From the NCBI GenBank assembly GCA_033032865.1, contig JAWHQI010000049.1, forward strand, positions 2,418,001 to 2,482,000: 64,000 bases of DNA. The letters are read 5' to 3'. The notes beneath the pieces were generated by a model. It saw only the letters and a list, made by a program, of their open reading frames with translations. It was not told the origin of the DNA and did not search any database. The DNA is from Dactylorhiza incarnata. Lineage: Eukaryota; Streptophyta; Magnoliopsida; Asparagales; Orchidaceae. This document shows positions 22,016 through 33,009 of this stretch, one piece after another; position 1 is the first letter of the stretch, and every line of letters begins with the position of its first letter. The translations under genes and the position numbers were made by a program.

Positions 22016-22678
22016 ATAACATGTAAAACGCAAATGTTTTATGCAATTTGAGCAATCAAGACATCTCTGAATATTACACAATTTCTGCATAAGATCTCTG
22101 AATATTAAAAAAATGATAAAACAACAAAAAAACTGTATGATCCTTATTGCTAATATCAAGCATGAATGAATTCTATTATTTAGAATTATTTACAATGTTA
22201 AAATTTATTTCTTCAAATTTCTATAACATTGTTTTGTTTATCATGCTTTGATATATCTATTTAAAGTGCGTCAATTGTATTTAAAAATATGTGTAGAACC
22301 AAGCTTAGCATGCCTCTAAGTATGAGTAAATGTATAATGATTGATAATGATACCTTTCACTCACTTATTTTGGTAATCAGCATGTGTGTTTAAATCTAAA
22401 AATGCTTGCGTGTGTATTGTATTTGTACAATGAATTAAAATTTGCATAAGTTTATTGCCTACACTACATTTGAAGTGCACTTATGAAATTTATAAAAGTG
22501 GTTAAGTTAAAAATTTTGGTTTGCAAAACAAGTGTATTCGGAGAATGTTGTCTCACAAATGTGAACAAAGAATTATATATGTAGACAAATATAACTCCAC
22601 AAAGCACTACTTGAACCTCCTGATAAGTATTCATAAGCATTGTGAGGTTGAGCACCTTGGAAAGAATAGTAAAGTGTC
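22016..22678. other. Non-coding post-pol region of element E, left part
   Basis: AT-rich, no ORF of note, interrupted at 22679 by element G and continuing at 30236. No envelope-like coding sequence is recognisable. The last five bases (gtgtc, 22674-22678) are one copy of the G target duplication. Confidence 0.55.
22674..22678. other. Target-site duplication of element G, left copy (gtgtc)
   Basis: GTGTC precedes the LTR at 22679 and is repeated exactly at 30236-30240 after the other LTR. This fixes the G borders. Confidence 0.9.
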
Positions 22679-23851
22679 TGATGTAGGCCACCGGTTTGCG
22701 GCGGCTGCACACGACTTCGAACAAGGACTCTCGCCACTCCACTCTACCCAAATATAAAATAAACGCAGCCCTCGAATATGCCTTTTATTAAGTTAACGCA
22801 GCGTACGGGTAGCAACCGTTAGAGTATGAATATAGGCTATAAGCCTATATCCACACAAGCTAAATGGAATAAAATTGATTCCGGACGAGCGCGGTGTTGT
22901 ACCAAAGAAAGATGCACCAAAACAAATCGATTCGGAAAGGGTGGATGTTTCCCCAACAAGAACAAAGCAAGGTTCGCCAATCCTTTTCGTATGTTTTCAG
23001 AAATATCCAAGGTAATACAAATCCACAAGAAAATAACCACGGAAAATTCGTCGCTTCCAAAGTCACACCAAAACTCAACCACCAAAAGAAAATATCTAAG
23101 AAAAGAGAACTCTTTGGTAGGATGTTTCGTTACCCACTCGGAGCTTGTAGATCCGAGATGTTGGATCCACAACAAATGATCGCTCCCTCCACTAGCCCAC
23201 CGGTGATGAGCCAAGAAGATGTACACGTCCGCCTTCGTCGAGTCGCGCCCGAGAGAGTTTTCCCAATCCTTGGTTGCGCCGTGGAGTCTCCTCTTAGTGC
23301 AGGCCAAAATTTGAGAGTAGGAGAAATAGAGATCGTGAGAAGTATAGGGAGAGAGAGTGTGGAGGAGAGGGAGACGAGAAGATGGGAGGAAGAGAGATGG
23401 TGGCCGGCGTCTTGGAGAAGGGGAAGTTGGTGCTGGCCGAACTTTAGAGAAGGAGAGAGTGGGGTGGGCGGTACTTTAGAGAGAGGAGAGATTTAGGGTT
23501 TCAAATAATCAATCATAAACTAAATATTACATCAAGTCTTGGCCTTATATATGGCCAAGCACACATCAAAGGCTATATGCAGCACAACATAAAATAAAAC
23601 AACAATGGTCGGCTAAACGCAGACCAATATAAGTAAATGTAGCAAAGACTGGCTAAACGCAGGCCAGATTAAATGTCTAAAATAAAATAAGATAAAGAAA
23701 TAACATAAATTAAATAAAGTTCTTCATGTGCCGAGGGCGAAGGTTATAACGTTGCCCGTCAAGATTGTCGCGGCGTCGCAAATCCTTGGATGGTGGTGGT
23801 GGATCATCACCAACTGCATCTTCATCATGATGTGGGCCGTCGTCCCCATCA
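22679..23851 (-). repeat. 3' LTR of element G
   Basis: On the plus strand it reads TGATGTAGG...CCCCATCA; it pairs with 29061-30235 with few differences. Several short open frames on both strands inside it are duplicated in the other LTR and are not separate genes. The last 142 bp (23710-23851) also encode the C-terminus of pol. Confidence 0.93.
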
Positions 23852-26800
23852 ACCCTCCCCCGCTCGAAAGGACTCATCACCGATGAGGGGGTGTGCAGGT
23901 ACCGACGTAGGAGAGCTTTGTCAAGAAGGGCCACCTCCGAAGCAGAGAGACAAGAATCATCAGAGGCGGGGCGGTCGCGCCATCGGATCAAGAACCGTTG
24001 CGTGTCACCATGCGGAGAGGGAAGCACCTCATCCGGTATAATCCTGTCAAGCACAAAAACAGTCTTGGGGAAACTTGAAAAAGCGTTAGTCGGCGAAGAA
24101 GGAAATGTAGCAAGTTCATTAGGCGACATACCCCCGGTAGCAGCTGATGGAGAGAACGATCCAGATAAAACCTCACACCCAAACCCATTAGAATTGGTAG
24201 TGGACAAAAACGGGGAGACAGATAATTCTAGTGGTGGTGAGATATAAGGCGTTAAATCAGAAACATTGAAAAAAGGGGATATACCCCAATCAGTGGGTAA
24301 TTCCAAGAGATGAGCATTCTCTCCTAATTTTCATAAAAAACGAAAAGGACCGGCTCTCCTATTTGCCAGTTTCTTTATGGTTCCCGTCGGAAACCGTTCG
24401 GGGGTGAGACGCACCATAACAAAATCACCAATATTAAAATGGATTTCCCTTCTATGTACGTTGGCGTTAGCTTGATAAGAGGCATATTGTTTTGCTAACG
24501 TTTGATTTATGTATTTATGTAGGGTGTGAACATGCGAGGCGAAAGCCTGTGCAAATTGACTAGATTTATAAGATGGCGGTAACGAGACTAAGTCAAGAGG
24601 CACAAGTGCCTTGTAGCCGTGCACAATTTCATTGGGTGAGAGTCCGGTGGACCTATTTTTGGAGTTATTTTAGGCCAATTGTGCATGCGGGAGGATGAGA
24701 TCCCAAGTGCCCTTGTGATCCCCAACAATACAACGAAGTAAACTACCCAAACTCCTATTAACTACCTCCGGTTGGCCATCCGTTTGTGGATGGTAAGCCG
24801 AGGAAAATAAGAGCTTGGTGCCCATGATCTTCCATAAAGTTTTCCAAAAATAACTCATGAATTTCATGTCCCTATCAGTGACAATAGTTTTAGGGACACC
24901 CCTATGGCCTACGACCTCTTTAAAAAATAATTTAGCGACATGAGATGCATCATCGGTTTTGTGACCAGCAATGAAGTAGGCCGTCTTCGAGAACCGGTCA
25001 ACGACCACCATAACGGAGTCGTGACGTCTAAACATGACGGGAAGGCCTAGGACAAAGTTCATGCTAACATCTTCCTAAGGAACGGAAGGAATCGGGAGGG
25101 GGGTATATAGACCCGCATTCGTCTTATTCCCTTTTCCTAATTGACACGCTCTACAACTTCCAACCACCTTGTGTACTGTAGACTTGAGACCGGGCCAATA
25201 AATCTTTTCCTCCACTAAGGTAATGGTTTTATCACGCCCAAAGTGGCCGCCGAGACCGCTACTATGCAATTCCCATACTATAAAGTGGCTAAGGGAAGAA
25301 CGAGGGATGCATAGCTTAGCATGCTTAAATAAATAGCCATCACAGAGATAGTACGCAGAAATGGTCGTGGTTGACTCGCCCTGGGTGGACAAATAAATAT
25401 CTTTAAAATCCAAACAATGAACATACTCGTCCTTAATACGATCAAAACCTACGACCTTAACCTCTAGTGTGGTCAATAAAAGAGAGACGCAGCTAAGAGC
25501 ATCCGCTACCCGGTTGAGGTTGCCCTTCAGATGTTTAATGTTAAAGGAGTACTCCTGCAGGAAGGAGACCCATTTCGCGTGGCGTGGGCTGATTTTAACT
25601 TGCGATTTGACAAACCGTAACGCCTCGTGATCGGAAAGTATAACAAACTCCTTAGGAAGGAGGTAGTGCCGCCAGTGTTGGAGACACCGAAAAATGGCAT
25701 AAAATTCGCGATCATAGTTGGAGTAGTTGAGCTTAGATCCCGCAAGCTTCTCACTAAAGTAGCCAACCAGATGCCCCTCTTGACTTAATACGCCTCCAAC
25801 ACCAATCCTGGATGCATCACAAGACAACTCAAAGACCTTATTAAAATCTGGTAATCGCAAGAGGGTTGCTTCCGACATCCGAGCCTTAATCGTGTGGAAC
25901 GCTTTAGTAGCGGATTTGGATAACACAAAGTCACCTTTCTTCATGCACTCCGTGATGGGAGCCATGATGCTACTAAAATCGTGTATGAACCGGCGGTAGA
26001 AGGTGGCTAAACCGTGGAAACTTCTAACTTCTCTAATATTGGTGGGTTCCGGCCAATCTACTATGGCCTGCACCTTCTTAGGATCTACGTGTATGCCCTC
26101 CGAACTAACAATGTATCCTAGAAACTCCACCGATGATACATAGAACGTGCACTTCTTAATATTGACAAACAGTTTCTCCATTCGGAGCGTCTCCAAAATA
26201 GTCTTCAAGTGCCTCTCATGATCGGAAGTCGTGGTGCTAAAAATGAGTATATCATCAAAATAGACAACGATGAACTTCCCCATATACGGTTGAAATACGT
26301 GAGTCATCATCCGAGAAAACATACTTGGGGCATTGGAGAGCCCGAACGGCATTACTAGCCACTCATAAAGTCCTTCCTTCAACTTAAATGCTGACTTCCA
26401 CTCATCCACTTCCCTAATCCGTATTTGGTGGTAGCCACTCCAAAGATCCAATTTCAAAAAGATTGTGGCCCCGGCTAACATGTCCAACAGATCGTCAGAA
26501 CGCGGGATGGGGAAACGGTATTTAATAGTGATTTTATTAATGGCCCTACTGTCCACACACATTCTCCATGACCCGTCTTTCTTGGGTGCTAGCAAGGCGG
26601 GTACGGCGCATGGGCTTTTACTATTGCGAATAAATCCTTTTTGCAATAATTCAGCAATTTGGGTTTGCAACTCCGCGTGGGCGGACGGATTCAATCGATA
26701 GTGCGATAGGTTGGGTAGGGAGGAACCCGGAATGAGATCGATGGCATGTTGGATATCCCGCAACGGGGGTAATGTTGCGGGCAACTCTTTCGGATACACA

Positions 26801-26945
26801 TCCTTGTATTCTTCTAAAAGATCATGCAATGCCGGCGGTAGACTCTCGAACGATGGCTCGTCGCCCTTGACTTGTAGACAAACTAAAGCATAAAGGATAC
26901 CCTCTACGAAGGAGTGATGCTCGAGCTCTTTCCTACCAATTAAAG
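23710..26945 (-). pseudogene. Pol polyprotein of element G: RT-RNase H-INT-chromodomain-like (broken)
   Basis: The largest open piece (26829-25075, 584 codons) holds RT with DLWSGYHQIRI and YFDDILIF (YFDD-type active site), RNase H beginning FELSCDASRIGVGGVLS, and the integrase zinc region HSSGLGGHFGRDKT...CRACQLGKGN. Integrase core follows (VDRFSKTAYFI, VTDRDMKF, SAYHPQTDGQPEVVNR), then a basic segment and a chromodomain-like tail (FLIRWRDRPASDDSCLSASEV). One frame is kept throughout but is cut by stops at 25075, 24670 and 24331. The end (23710) lies inside the 3' LTR. The protease (IIDSGSCMNVIS) lies in the gag-frame ORF, which ends at 26946; this frame starts one base out of register, by mutation or recoding. 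Confidence 0.92.
23852..23864 (-). promoter_or_regulatory. Polypurine tract of element G
   Basis: The minus strand reads GCGGGGGAGGGT directly before the 3' LTR (TGATGGGG). Expected position and composition. Confidence 0.75.
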
Positions 26946-28517
26946 TTAACGTTTCTTCTCCGCGGGCACAATTGTTTCCGAAGAGGCGATCGAGGGATCC
27001 TTAGGGGGAGTGGGCATCAAGGTAACGGTCTTGCCGTTAAACTTGAACTCATAGGTGTTTGCACGGCCAAAGTGAGTCACATCGTAATCAAAGGGACACG
27101 GACGCCCCAATAATACGTGACAAACGTTCATAGGGATAACGTCGCACCAAACCTTATCTACGTATCCCTTGATAGTTAGCGGCACTAGACATCGCTTAGA
27201 CACCCCAATTGAAGTTTTGTTGACCCAAGCAATCTTATATGGTTGGGGGTGTGGTTCCGTACTTAATTTCATTCGAGTGACCGCATTTTCTGAAATTACG
27301 TTCATACAACTCCCGCTATCAATAATCAGTTTACACCACTTATCACCGCTTTTAAAATTCAGAGAAAATATGCTCGTCCTATTATACTCGTCCAATACTC
27401 GCGGGGTAGCTAAGATGCAACACATCACCATCATGTAAGATTCGTTTTCCATATCACTAGGCTCGCCTTCAGACTCATCTGCGGCCTCATAAACAATTTC
27501 AGCGGGTTCGGAGGGAGAGCCCATAAGTGCTAAGGGCTTCGTCTTGGTGGGGCACTCACTAGCGTAGTGCCCTTGTATCCCGCAAGTGAAACACGTGGCG
27601 TTAGTCTTACTAATCCGCCCTATCGGAATTCTCTCACCGGTGGGACTCCGGACGTTCCTAGCGGTAATGACTACAGAATTTGAATCAGTCGACCGAAACT
27701 TTCCTTTGTCCCGCGTGGAGGACGAAGGTGGGGGTCCCAAAAGGGACTTTGCTTTCTGGAATGCTCGTCCCTTGGTATTGTGGGCATTGTGATTTTCTAT
27801 ATCCAAGGAGGCATTGAATGTCATGTTAAGGTCCGTATGACCGTAACGCAGGAGTTTGCCTTGGATGTCCGGGTTGAGTCCCTTGCGAAAACGGGATAGC
27901 GTAACCTCGGGCATTTCACGGACGTCACACCGTACCATCAAGTCCTTAATGAGTCCCATGTACTCCGCTACCAATTTGCTCCCCTGACGATGGGTGGCTA
28001 ACTCGTCGAACATTTGAGTTCGGTGATACGCCGGGACATATTGGTTAGTCAGAAGTGCTTTCAAGGCAGCCCACCCAATTGGGGGTACTCCATTTACGGT
28101 ACCGAGGCGCCTCTCTTCGTTTAGCCAAAATGTTTTGGCCCTACCCAGAAGCTTCATCCTAGCAACCCGAACCTTCTCGACGTCGATCAGGTTGTGCCAC
28201 TCAAAATAGCACTCGATCTTCATGATCCAGTCTAAAAATACTTGGGGCTCACCCATAACATCGTATAATGGTGCATCTATCTTAACGGCCATAGTGACGT
28301 CGAACGCATATGGAGCTCGAGGCGCTTGCTCATCGTCCTGATCACGGGGTGGGTGTCGTCTCTCATTTCACTGGTTGGCGGCGGGATTACGAGGCGCCGC
28401 TTGATTTATGGTCAGCCCTTGTATTAATTGAGTGAGGGCATCGAACCTCTCGTTAAACTCTTCCCGAAGCTCCGCGATCGTCACCGGAGCGTGCTCACCC
28501 TCATGGTCGTCTGCCAT
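26946..28517 (-). pseudogene. Gag-protease of element G (one premature stop)
   Basis: Start chosen at the ATG at 28517 (MADDHEGEHAPVTIAEL), about 520 bp after the primer site. An in-frame stop at 28368 separates about 49 codons from the main 448-codon frame (28292-26946). The retrotransposon gag core shows FLDWIMKIECYFEW and the RVARMKLLGRAKTFW pattern; one zinc knuckle CFTCGIQGHYASEC is intact (about 27560-27600). Downstream is an aspartic protease with LIIDSGSCMNVIS and LLGRPCPFDYDV. Apart from the single stop the frame looks sound. Gag would form the particle, and protease would mature the polyprotein. Confidence 0.9.
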
Positions 28518-28562
28518 GTGTGAAGTGAATGGGGAATACTCCGTACCACGCCTAGTGTGCAT

Positions 28563-29040
28563 ACACGGAAGAACAAGCGATTTTCTTTAGTAAAAATAGC
28601 TTTACGCCCTTAACTACTAGGCGAAAGAAAATACCCTTTCAGACTTTTGTGCTTAAAAAAATAAGGAGAATTTATTTTAGACATCTTTTTTTGTAATTTT
28701 CTGCAGATTTAATTCATGCGACAGTACGATGATGGCCAGCTATTCGCAGACCAGGGACCGGTGCTGACATAGACAAAATTATAACGTCTCCTATTTTCAG
28801 GCCAACCTAAAGTGGACGAATCGAAAAATTTTCAGTATTAATGTTGCTGGAAATAAGTGCAGGAAGCTACAGAAAAATTTTCTGATTTTTTTTACAAGTT
28901 TTAAAATTCCAAAATTTTTACTACACGCAGACCAATCCGAAAATTTCAGATTTGGACCGTGCTAACGAACGCACCAATTAGAGGGCGGATAGCCTAAAGA
29001 TCTGAGAGTAAGGATGGTGTCGAGATAGAACTCAACACAA
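28563..29040 (-). other. Leader of element G
   Basis: Untranslated region between primer site and gag on the minus strand. No ORF or other recognisable signal; AT-rich, with a few short direct repeats of AAATTTT type. Confidence 0.5.
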
Positions 29041-29056
29041 CCTGGCTCTGATACCA
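29041..29056 (-). promoter_or_regulatory. Primer binding site of element G
   Basis: The minus strand reads TGGTATCAGAGCCAGG four bases inside the LTR. It is complementary to the initiator Met tRNA end and longer than the copia sites here. Confidence 0.88.
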
Positions 29057-29060
29057 AATT

Positions 29061-30235
29061 TGATGTAGGCCACCGGTTTGCGGCGGCCGCACATGACTTC
29101 GAACAAGGACTCTCGCCGCTCCACTCTACCCAAATATAAAATAAACGCAGCCCTCGAATATGTCTTTTATTAAGTTAACGCAGCGTACGGGTAGCAACCG
29201 TTAGAGTATGAATATAGGCTATATGCCTATTTCCACACAAGCTAAATGGAATCATATTGATTCCGGACGAGCGCGGTGTTGTACCAAAGAAAGATCCACC
29301 AAAACAAATCGATTCGGAAAGGGTGGATGTTTCCCCAACAAGAACAAAGCAAGGTTCGCCAATCCTTTTCGTACGTTTTCAGAAATATCCAAGGTAATAC
29401 AAATCCACAAGAAAATAACCACGAAAAATTCGCCGCTTCCAAAGTCACACCAAAACTCAACCACCAAAAGAAAATATCTAAGAAAAGAGAACTCTTTGGT
29501 AGGATGTTTCGTTACCCACTCGGAGTTTGTAGATCCGAGAGGTTGGATCCACAACAAATGATCGCTCCCTCCACTAGCCCACCGATGATGAGCCAAGAAG
29601 ATGTACACGTCCGCCTTCGTCGAGTCGCGCCCGAGAGATTTTTCCCAATCCTTGGTTGCGCCGTGGATTCTCCTCTTGGTGCTGGCCAAAATTTGAGAGT
29701 AGGAGAAATAGGGGATCGTGAGAAGTATAGGGAGAGAGAGAGTGGAGGAGAGGGAGACGAGAAGATGGGAGGAAGAGAGATGATGGCCGGCGGCTTGGAG
29801 AAGGGGAAGTTGGTGCTGGCCGAACTTTAGAGAAGGAGAGAGGGGTGTGGGCGGCACTTTAGAGAGAGGAGAGATTTAGGGTTTCAAATATTCAATCATA
29901 AACTAAATATTACATCAAGTCTTGGCCTTATATATGGCCAAGCACACACCAAAGGCTATATGCAGCCCAACATAAAATAAAAACAGCAATGGCCGGCTAA
30001 ACGCAGACCAATATAAGTAAATGTAGCAAAGACTGGCTAAACGCAGGCCAGATTAAATGTCTTAAATAAAATAACGTAATGAAATAACATAAATTAAATA
30101 AAGTTCTTCATGTGCCGAGGGCGAAGGTTGTAATGTTGCCCGTCAAGATTGTCGCGACGTCGCAAATCCTTGGATGGTGGTGGTGGATCATCACCAACTG
30201 CATCTTCACCATGATGTGGTCCGTCGTCCCCATCA
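29061..30235 (-). repeat. 5' LTR of element G
   Basis: Plus-strand ends TGATGTAGG and CCCCATCA. Nearly identical to 22679-23851, implying a fairly recent insertion compared with A, C and E. Right flank gtgtc (30236-30240) completes the target duplication. Confidence 0.93.
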
Positions 30236-31123
30236 GTGTCTTGTGCAAACCTTGGTTATTACATCACTTTGTTATAAATTATGTGCATTAAAAGTGTGTG
30301 AAAGTAATTTACTTGTGTTTTATTGTGCACTTTACTTTACATATGTCTTATATTTTGTTGATTTAAATCAATTGTTAACATTGCCCAAAATACACTTATG
30401 TGCACATCATTCTCTTTCATAACACTTCTTCTCATGAGTATTGGATTCTAATGCTTTATCTATACTACTCTTTATATATAAAAAAATGCACTAGATAACC
30501 TAGCATGTTCTCTACAATGTTTTGGTATCTCTTGAACTTAAAATTAAGTAACATTGTAGCATAATCTCTCTTTGATATGTTCATTTCATGCTTTGTATCT
30601 TTATGAAAAACTTTGAGATTTCAAAAAGGTTAAAACATCTTTCAATTTTGAACTATAACTCATATTTTTACTTATGCTTTTTCATGCTTACAAAAAGATG
30701 TTTCTTATAATCTTCCAATTGCTTACAACTCTTATCTTTTATTTGAAATCTCTTATATATTATGCTTAAAATCTTTTTCATTATCTATATTAAAAAGCTC
30801 ATGCTTTATCATTTATAAGAAATGCCTCCTTACTACCCTCACCCCACCTTCTTTTGATAATACAAAAAGGGGGAGATTAATTGAAGAAATCTATATAGGA
30901 GAAATATAGAAGATTAAGGGGAGAATAATTTATGTAATCTATCATTTAGGGGGAGTAAAACATAAATTGCATTTATGTAGGGGGAGCATTAAGATAGGGG
31001 GAGTATGCACATTATCATGCTTATCATATACTATAGTTGCACTATCATCTTGCTTATCCTATACTATAAACACTATTGTTGATTTCTTGCTTAGAGGATT
31101 TGTTATTATCAAAAGGGGGAGAT
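30236..31123 (+). other. Non-coding post-pol region of element E, right part, with repeated polypurine tracts
   Basis: No ORF resembling an envelope-like gene. Between 30864 and 31123 the purine motif GGGGGAG (or AGGGGAG) recurs at about 30870, 30917, 30950, 30980, 30998 and 31115. The last is followed at once by ATTGTTGGACATG, the 3' LTR start, and is therefore the functional polypurine tract. The others look like duplicated tracts. Confidence 0.6.
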
Positions 31124-32314
31124 TGTTGGACATGTGTGTCACATCCCTTTATTTGAGAATAACAAATCCCATATTTAATTTGATATTGCTTGTAGTGTGT
31201 TTATAGTGTGCAGGAACTATAGGTGATATACTCCACAGGTAGAAAGCAGCAGAATTCAAAAATTTGGAAGAATGCGCTACCGCCAGGCGTTAGCTCGTTC
31301 GACGAACTTGAAGCTCCGTTCGACGAAAATTTTCGTCGAACTTGAAGCTTTGTTCGACGAAATGTTTTGTTCGACGAAAGTTTGTTCTGCCACGCCCCGA
31401 CGGTTTTGCAACCGCTACCGCCAGCGCTAGCGCTACCGCCAGGCGCTATCTCAAGTTCGTGCACAGCGCCACGCCACCGACGGTTCCGCAACCGCTCCAC
31501 ACGAACGCTACCGCAGGCGCTAGAGAGCTACCGCAGGCGCTATCGTCAAGTTCTATAAAATGGTGGGCTCTCACTCGTTTAAACCAGTGCTTCCAGAGAG
31601 ATTACCTGTGCCATATTTCCAGAGCTGCTACTCTGCCAAAAGTTCATCTCCCACTCAAATTCAAAGAAGATTTCTGGAGAAGGAAGCCACCACGCTGCAT
31701 CCGAAGTACGATCGCTTCAACCTCGCTTATGCTACGACGATCCTTCATCTCTGACTTCAGAGATCTCATATAGGGAGTTTCATTATTGTTAATTTTATTT
31801 TCATTCCATATTCTTTTGTAATCGTTTAGTTAATTCGCCTTGTGTTGGCGACTAGGTCTGGGTAGGACTTAGGGGGAAATTCGCCTTGTGTTGGCGACTA
31901 GTTCTAGGTGATTAGATCTAGGGGGGCTCGAGGCCATATCCGGGGAAGGATTGGCTAGAGCGGCTTGAAGCCTTATCCGGGGAAGGATAGGCTAAAGCCA
32001 ACCGGTTTGTGGGTATACAAGTCGGTATAGAAAAGGAAAAGAAATTTACATTTGTACGCCTCCGATTTCTAGCGATATTGAAATCAAATTTATGTAAACA
32101 CTTTTTCCATTTAATATTATCATGTCTCTTTTGTGTTTACTTGATTTCTATCATTTGGCATAACTTTTAGAATTGCAAATTACAATTGTTTTCCTTCTTT
32201 AAGTTAAATTGAGTATTTCATTCTAATTATCTCTAAACAAATCTATTAAAAATTATCAAAGAATTTTATTCCCTTATTCACCCCCCCCCTCTAAGGGCGC
32301 CGTAAGATCCAACA
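31124..32314 (+). repeat. 3' LTR of element E
   Basis: Begins TGTTGGACATGTGTG and ends GATCCAACA. It pairs with 15735-17016 but has fewer TTCGACGAA units, accounting for much of the length difference (1,191 against 1,282 bp). TATA box CTATAAAA at about 31553. The C run is nine bases (32281-32289). Confidence 0.88.
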
Positions 32315-32319
32315 ACCAT
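32315..32319 (-). other. Target-site duplication of element E, right copy (accat), carrying the C envelope-like start codon
   Basis: The minus strand reads ATGGT here and ATGGC at 15734-15730. The start codon of C's third gene was therefore duplicated by the insertion, leaving one copy attached to the C leader and one attached to the coding body. Confidence 0.65.
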
Positions 32320-33009
32320 TGATTCTAAGGTGAAGTACCTAGAAAAAGAAGAGAGAGGGGGGAAGAGCAAGAACACGAGAGAACTAGAGAAGAGAAAGCA
32401 CGAGTGCACGAGAGAGAAAATTCAAAAGCGTAATGAATTCAACTTCTAAGTTGCTTAAGAGAAGACAATTCGTCGCAACTTAGAGTTGTATTCGAAGCAC
32501 CGTCGAAAAATATATATTCAGCGCACCAAAATATGTCGATGCAGCTTCTAGAAGTGAAACTGCGCGGACTTGGCATGTCGACGTTACGTCGATTAGAACT
32601 CTATGCACCTTCGAATTTGTAGAGCAACTATTAAATTGACGTATGTGTCAATATGAAATTGACTTTGCATCAAATACTATTACAATTATCTGATTTAGTT
32701 GGCCCTCGAAGCTATTGTCGAGTACAATTAGATGGTACGTCGAATTTTATTCAATGCAACTCAAAATGTACAGTTCTATTTTCTTAGAGATTCTTGTTGT
32801 TTTTCCCAGCAATGATTTTTATTAAAAATACTATTTATAATATTATTTTTCTGAACTATAAAATCAACAAAGGATTTTAGAGTTGAGATTACTCCCTCTG
32901 CATATATATAGTTCATTATTAATTATTTAGTTCATTCTTTTCCCTTCACTTTCTCTGAGGAGAAGAACCTTACATCTTCCTGCACAAGTAACTTAAACAT
33001 TAAAAGGTA
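32320..33009 (-). promoter_or_regulatory. Element C leader of the envelope-like ORF, joined to the gag/pol boundary (pol missing)
   Basis: On the minus strand, a gag-end-like segment (coding GPKVT..VP, about 33025-33000) and a CTTGTGCAGG sequence resembling the gag/pol junction of B are followed within about 700 bp by the ORF start at 32319. No protease, integrase or RT is present. Between 32468 and 32745 the TCGACG-type motif recurs about eight times (for example GTCGACGTTACGTCGA on the plus strand near 32577), the same motif as in C's LTRs. No strong TATA box was found; a weak AATATATATT lies near 32508. Confidence 0.45.

Larger units (their letters stand above)
22679..30235 (-). mobile_element. 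Element G: complete Ty3/gypsy (chromovirus-like) element, minus strand
   Basis: 7,557 bp with near-identical LTRs of 1,173 and 1,175 bp, perfect 5-bp duplication gtgtc, minus-strand primer site, gag-pol and polypurine tract. Domain order PR-RT-RNase H-INT and a chromodomain-like tail mark Ty3/gypsy. The coding region has one gag stop, a gag/pol frame change and three pol stops. It is higher in GC than the surrounding copia DNA. It inserted in E after E's own arrival and is among the younger events, judged by LTR similarity. Confidence 0.93.
15735..32314 (+). mobile_element. Element E: Ty1/copia (SIRE/Maximus-type) element split by gypsy element G
   Basis: LTRs 15735-17016 and 31124-32314, primer site, gag, pol and polypurine tract are in order. 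G occupies 22679-30235 in the region after pol. Without G the element is about 9.0 kb. No envelope-like ORF is found between pol and the 3' LTR. Codon use and residue motifs (SYFKVFGCKCFIL, KPLPDARFQMLRLELG) differ from A/B/D, marking another SIRE-like family. Gag and pol are disrupted by stops and frameshifts. Confidence 0.9.

Noticed and set aside
22826..23496. Several 100-200 codon frames in the G LTRs (also 29208-29857)
   Set aside because: They overlap one another on both strands, are duplicated because they are in LTRs, and show no known domain.
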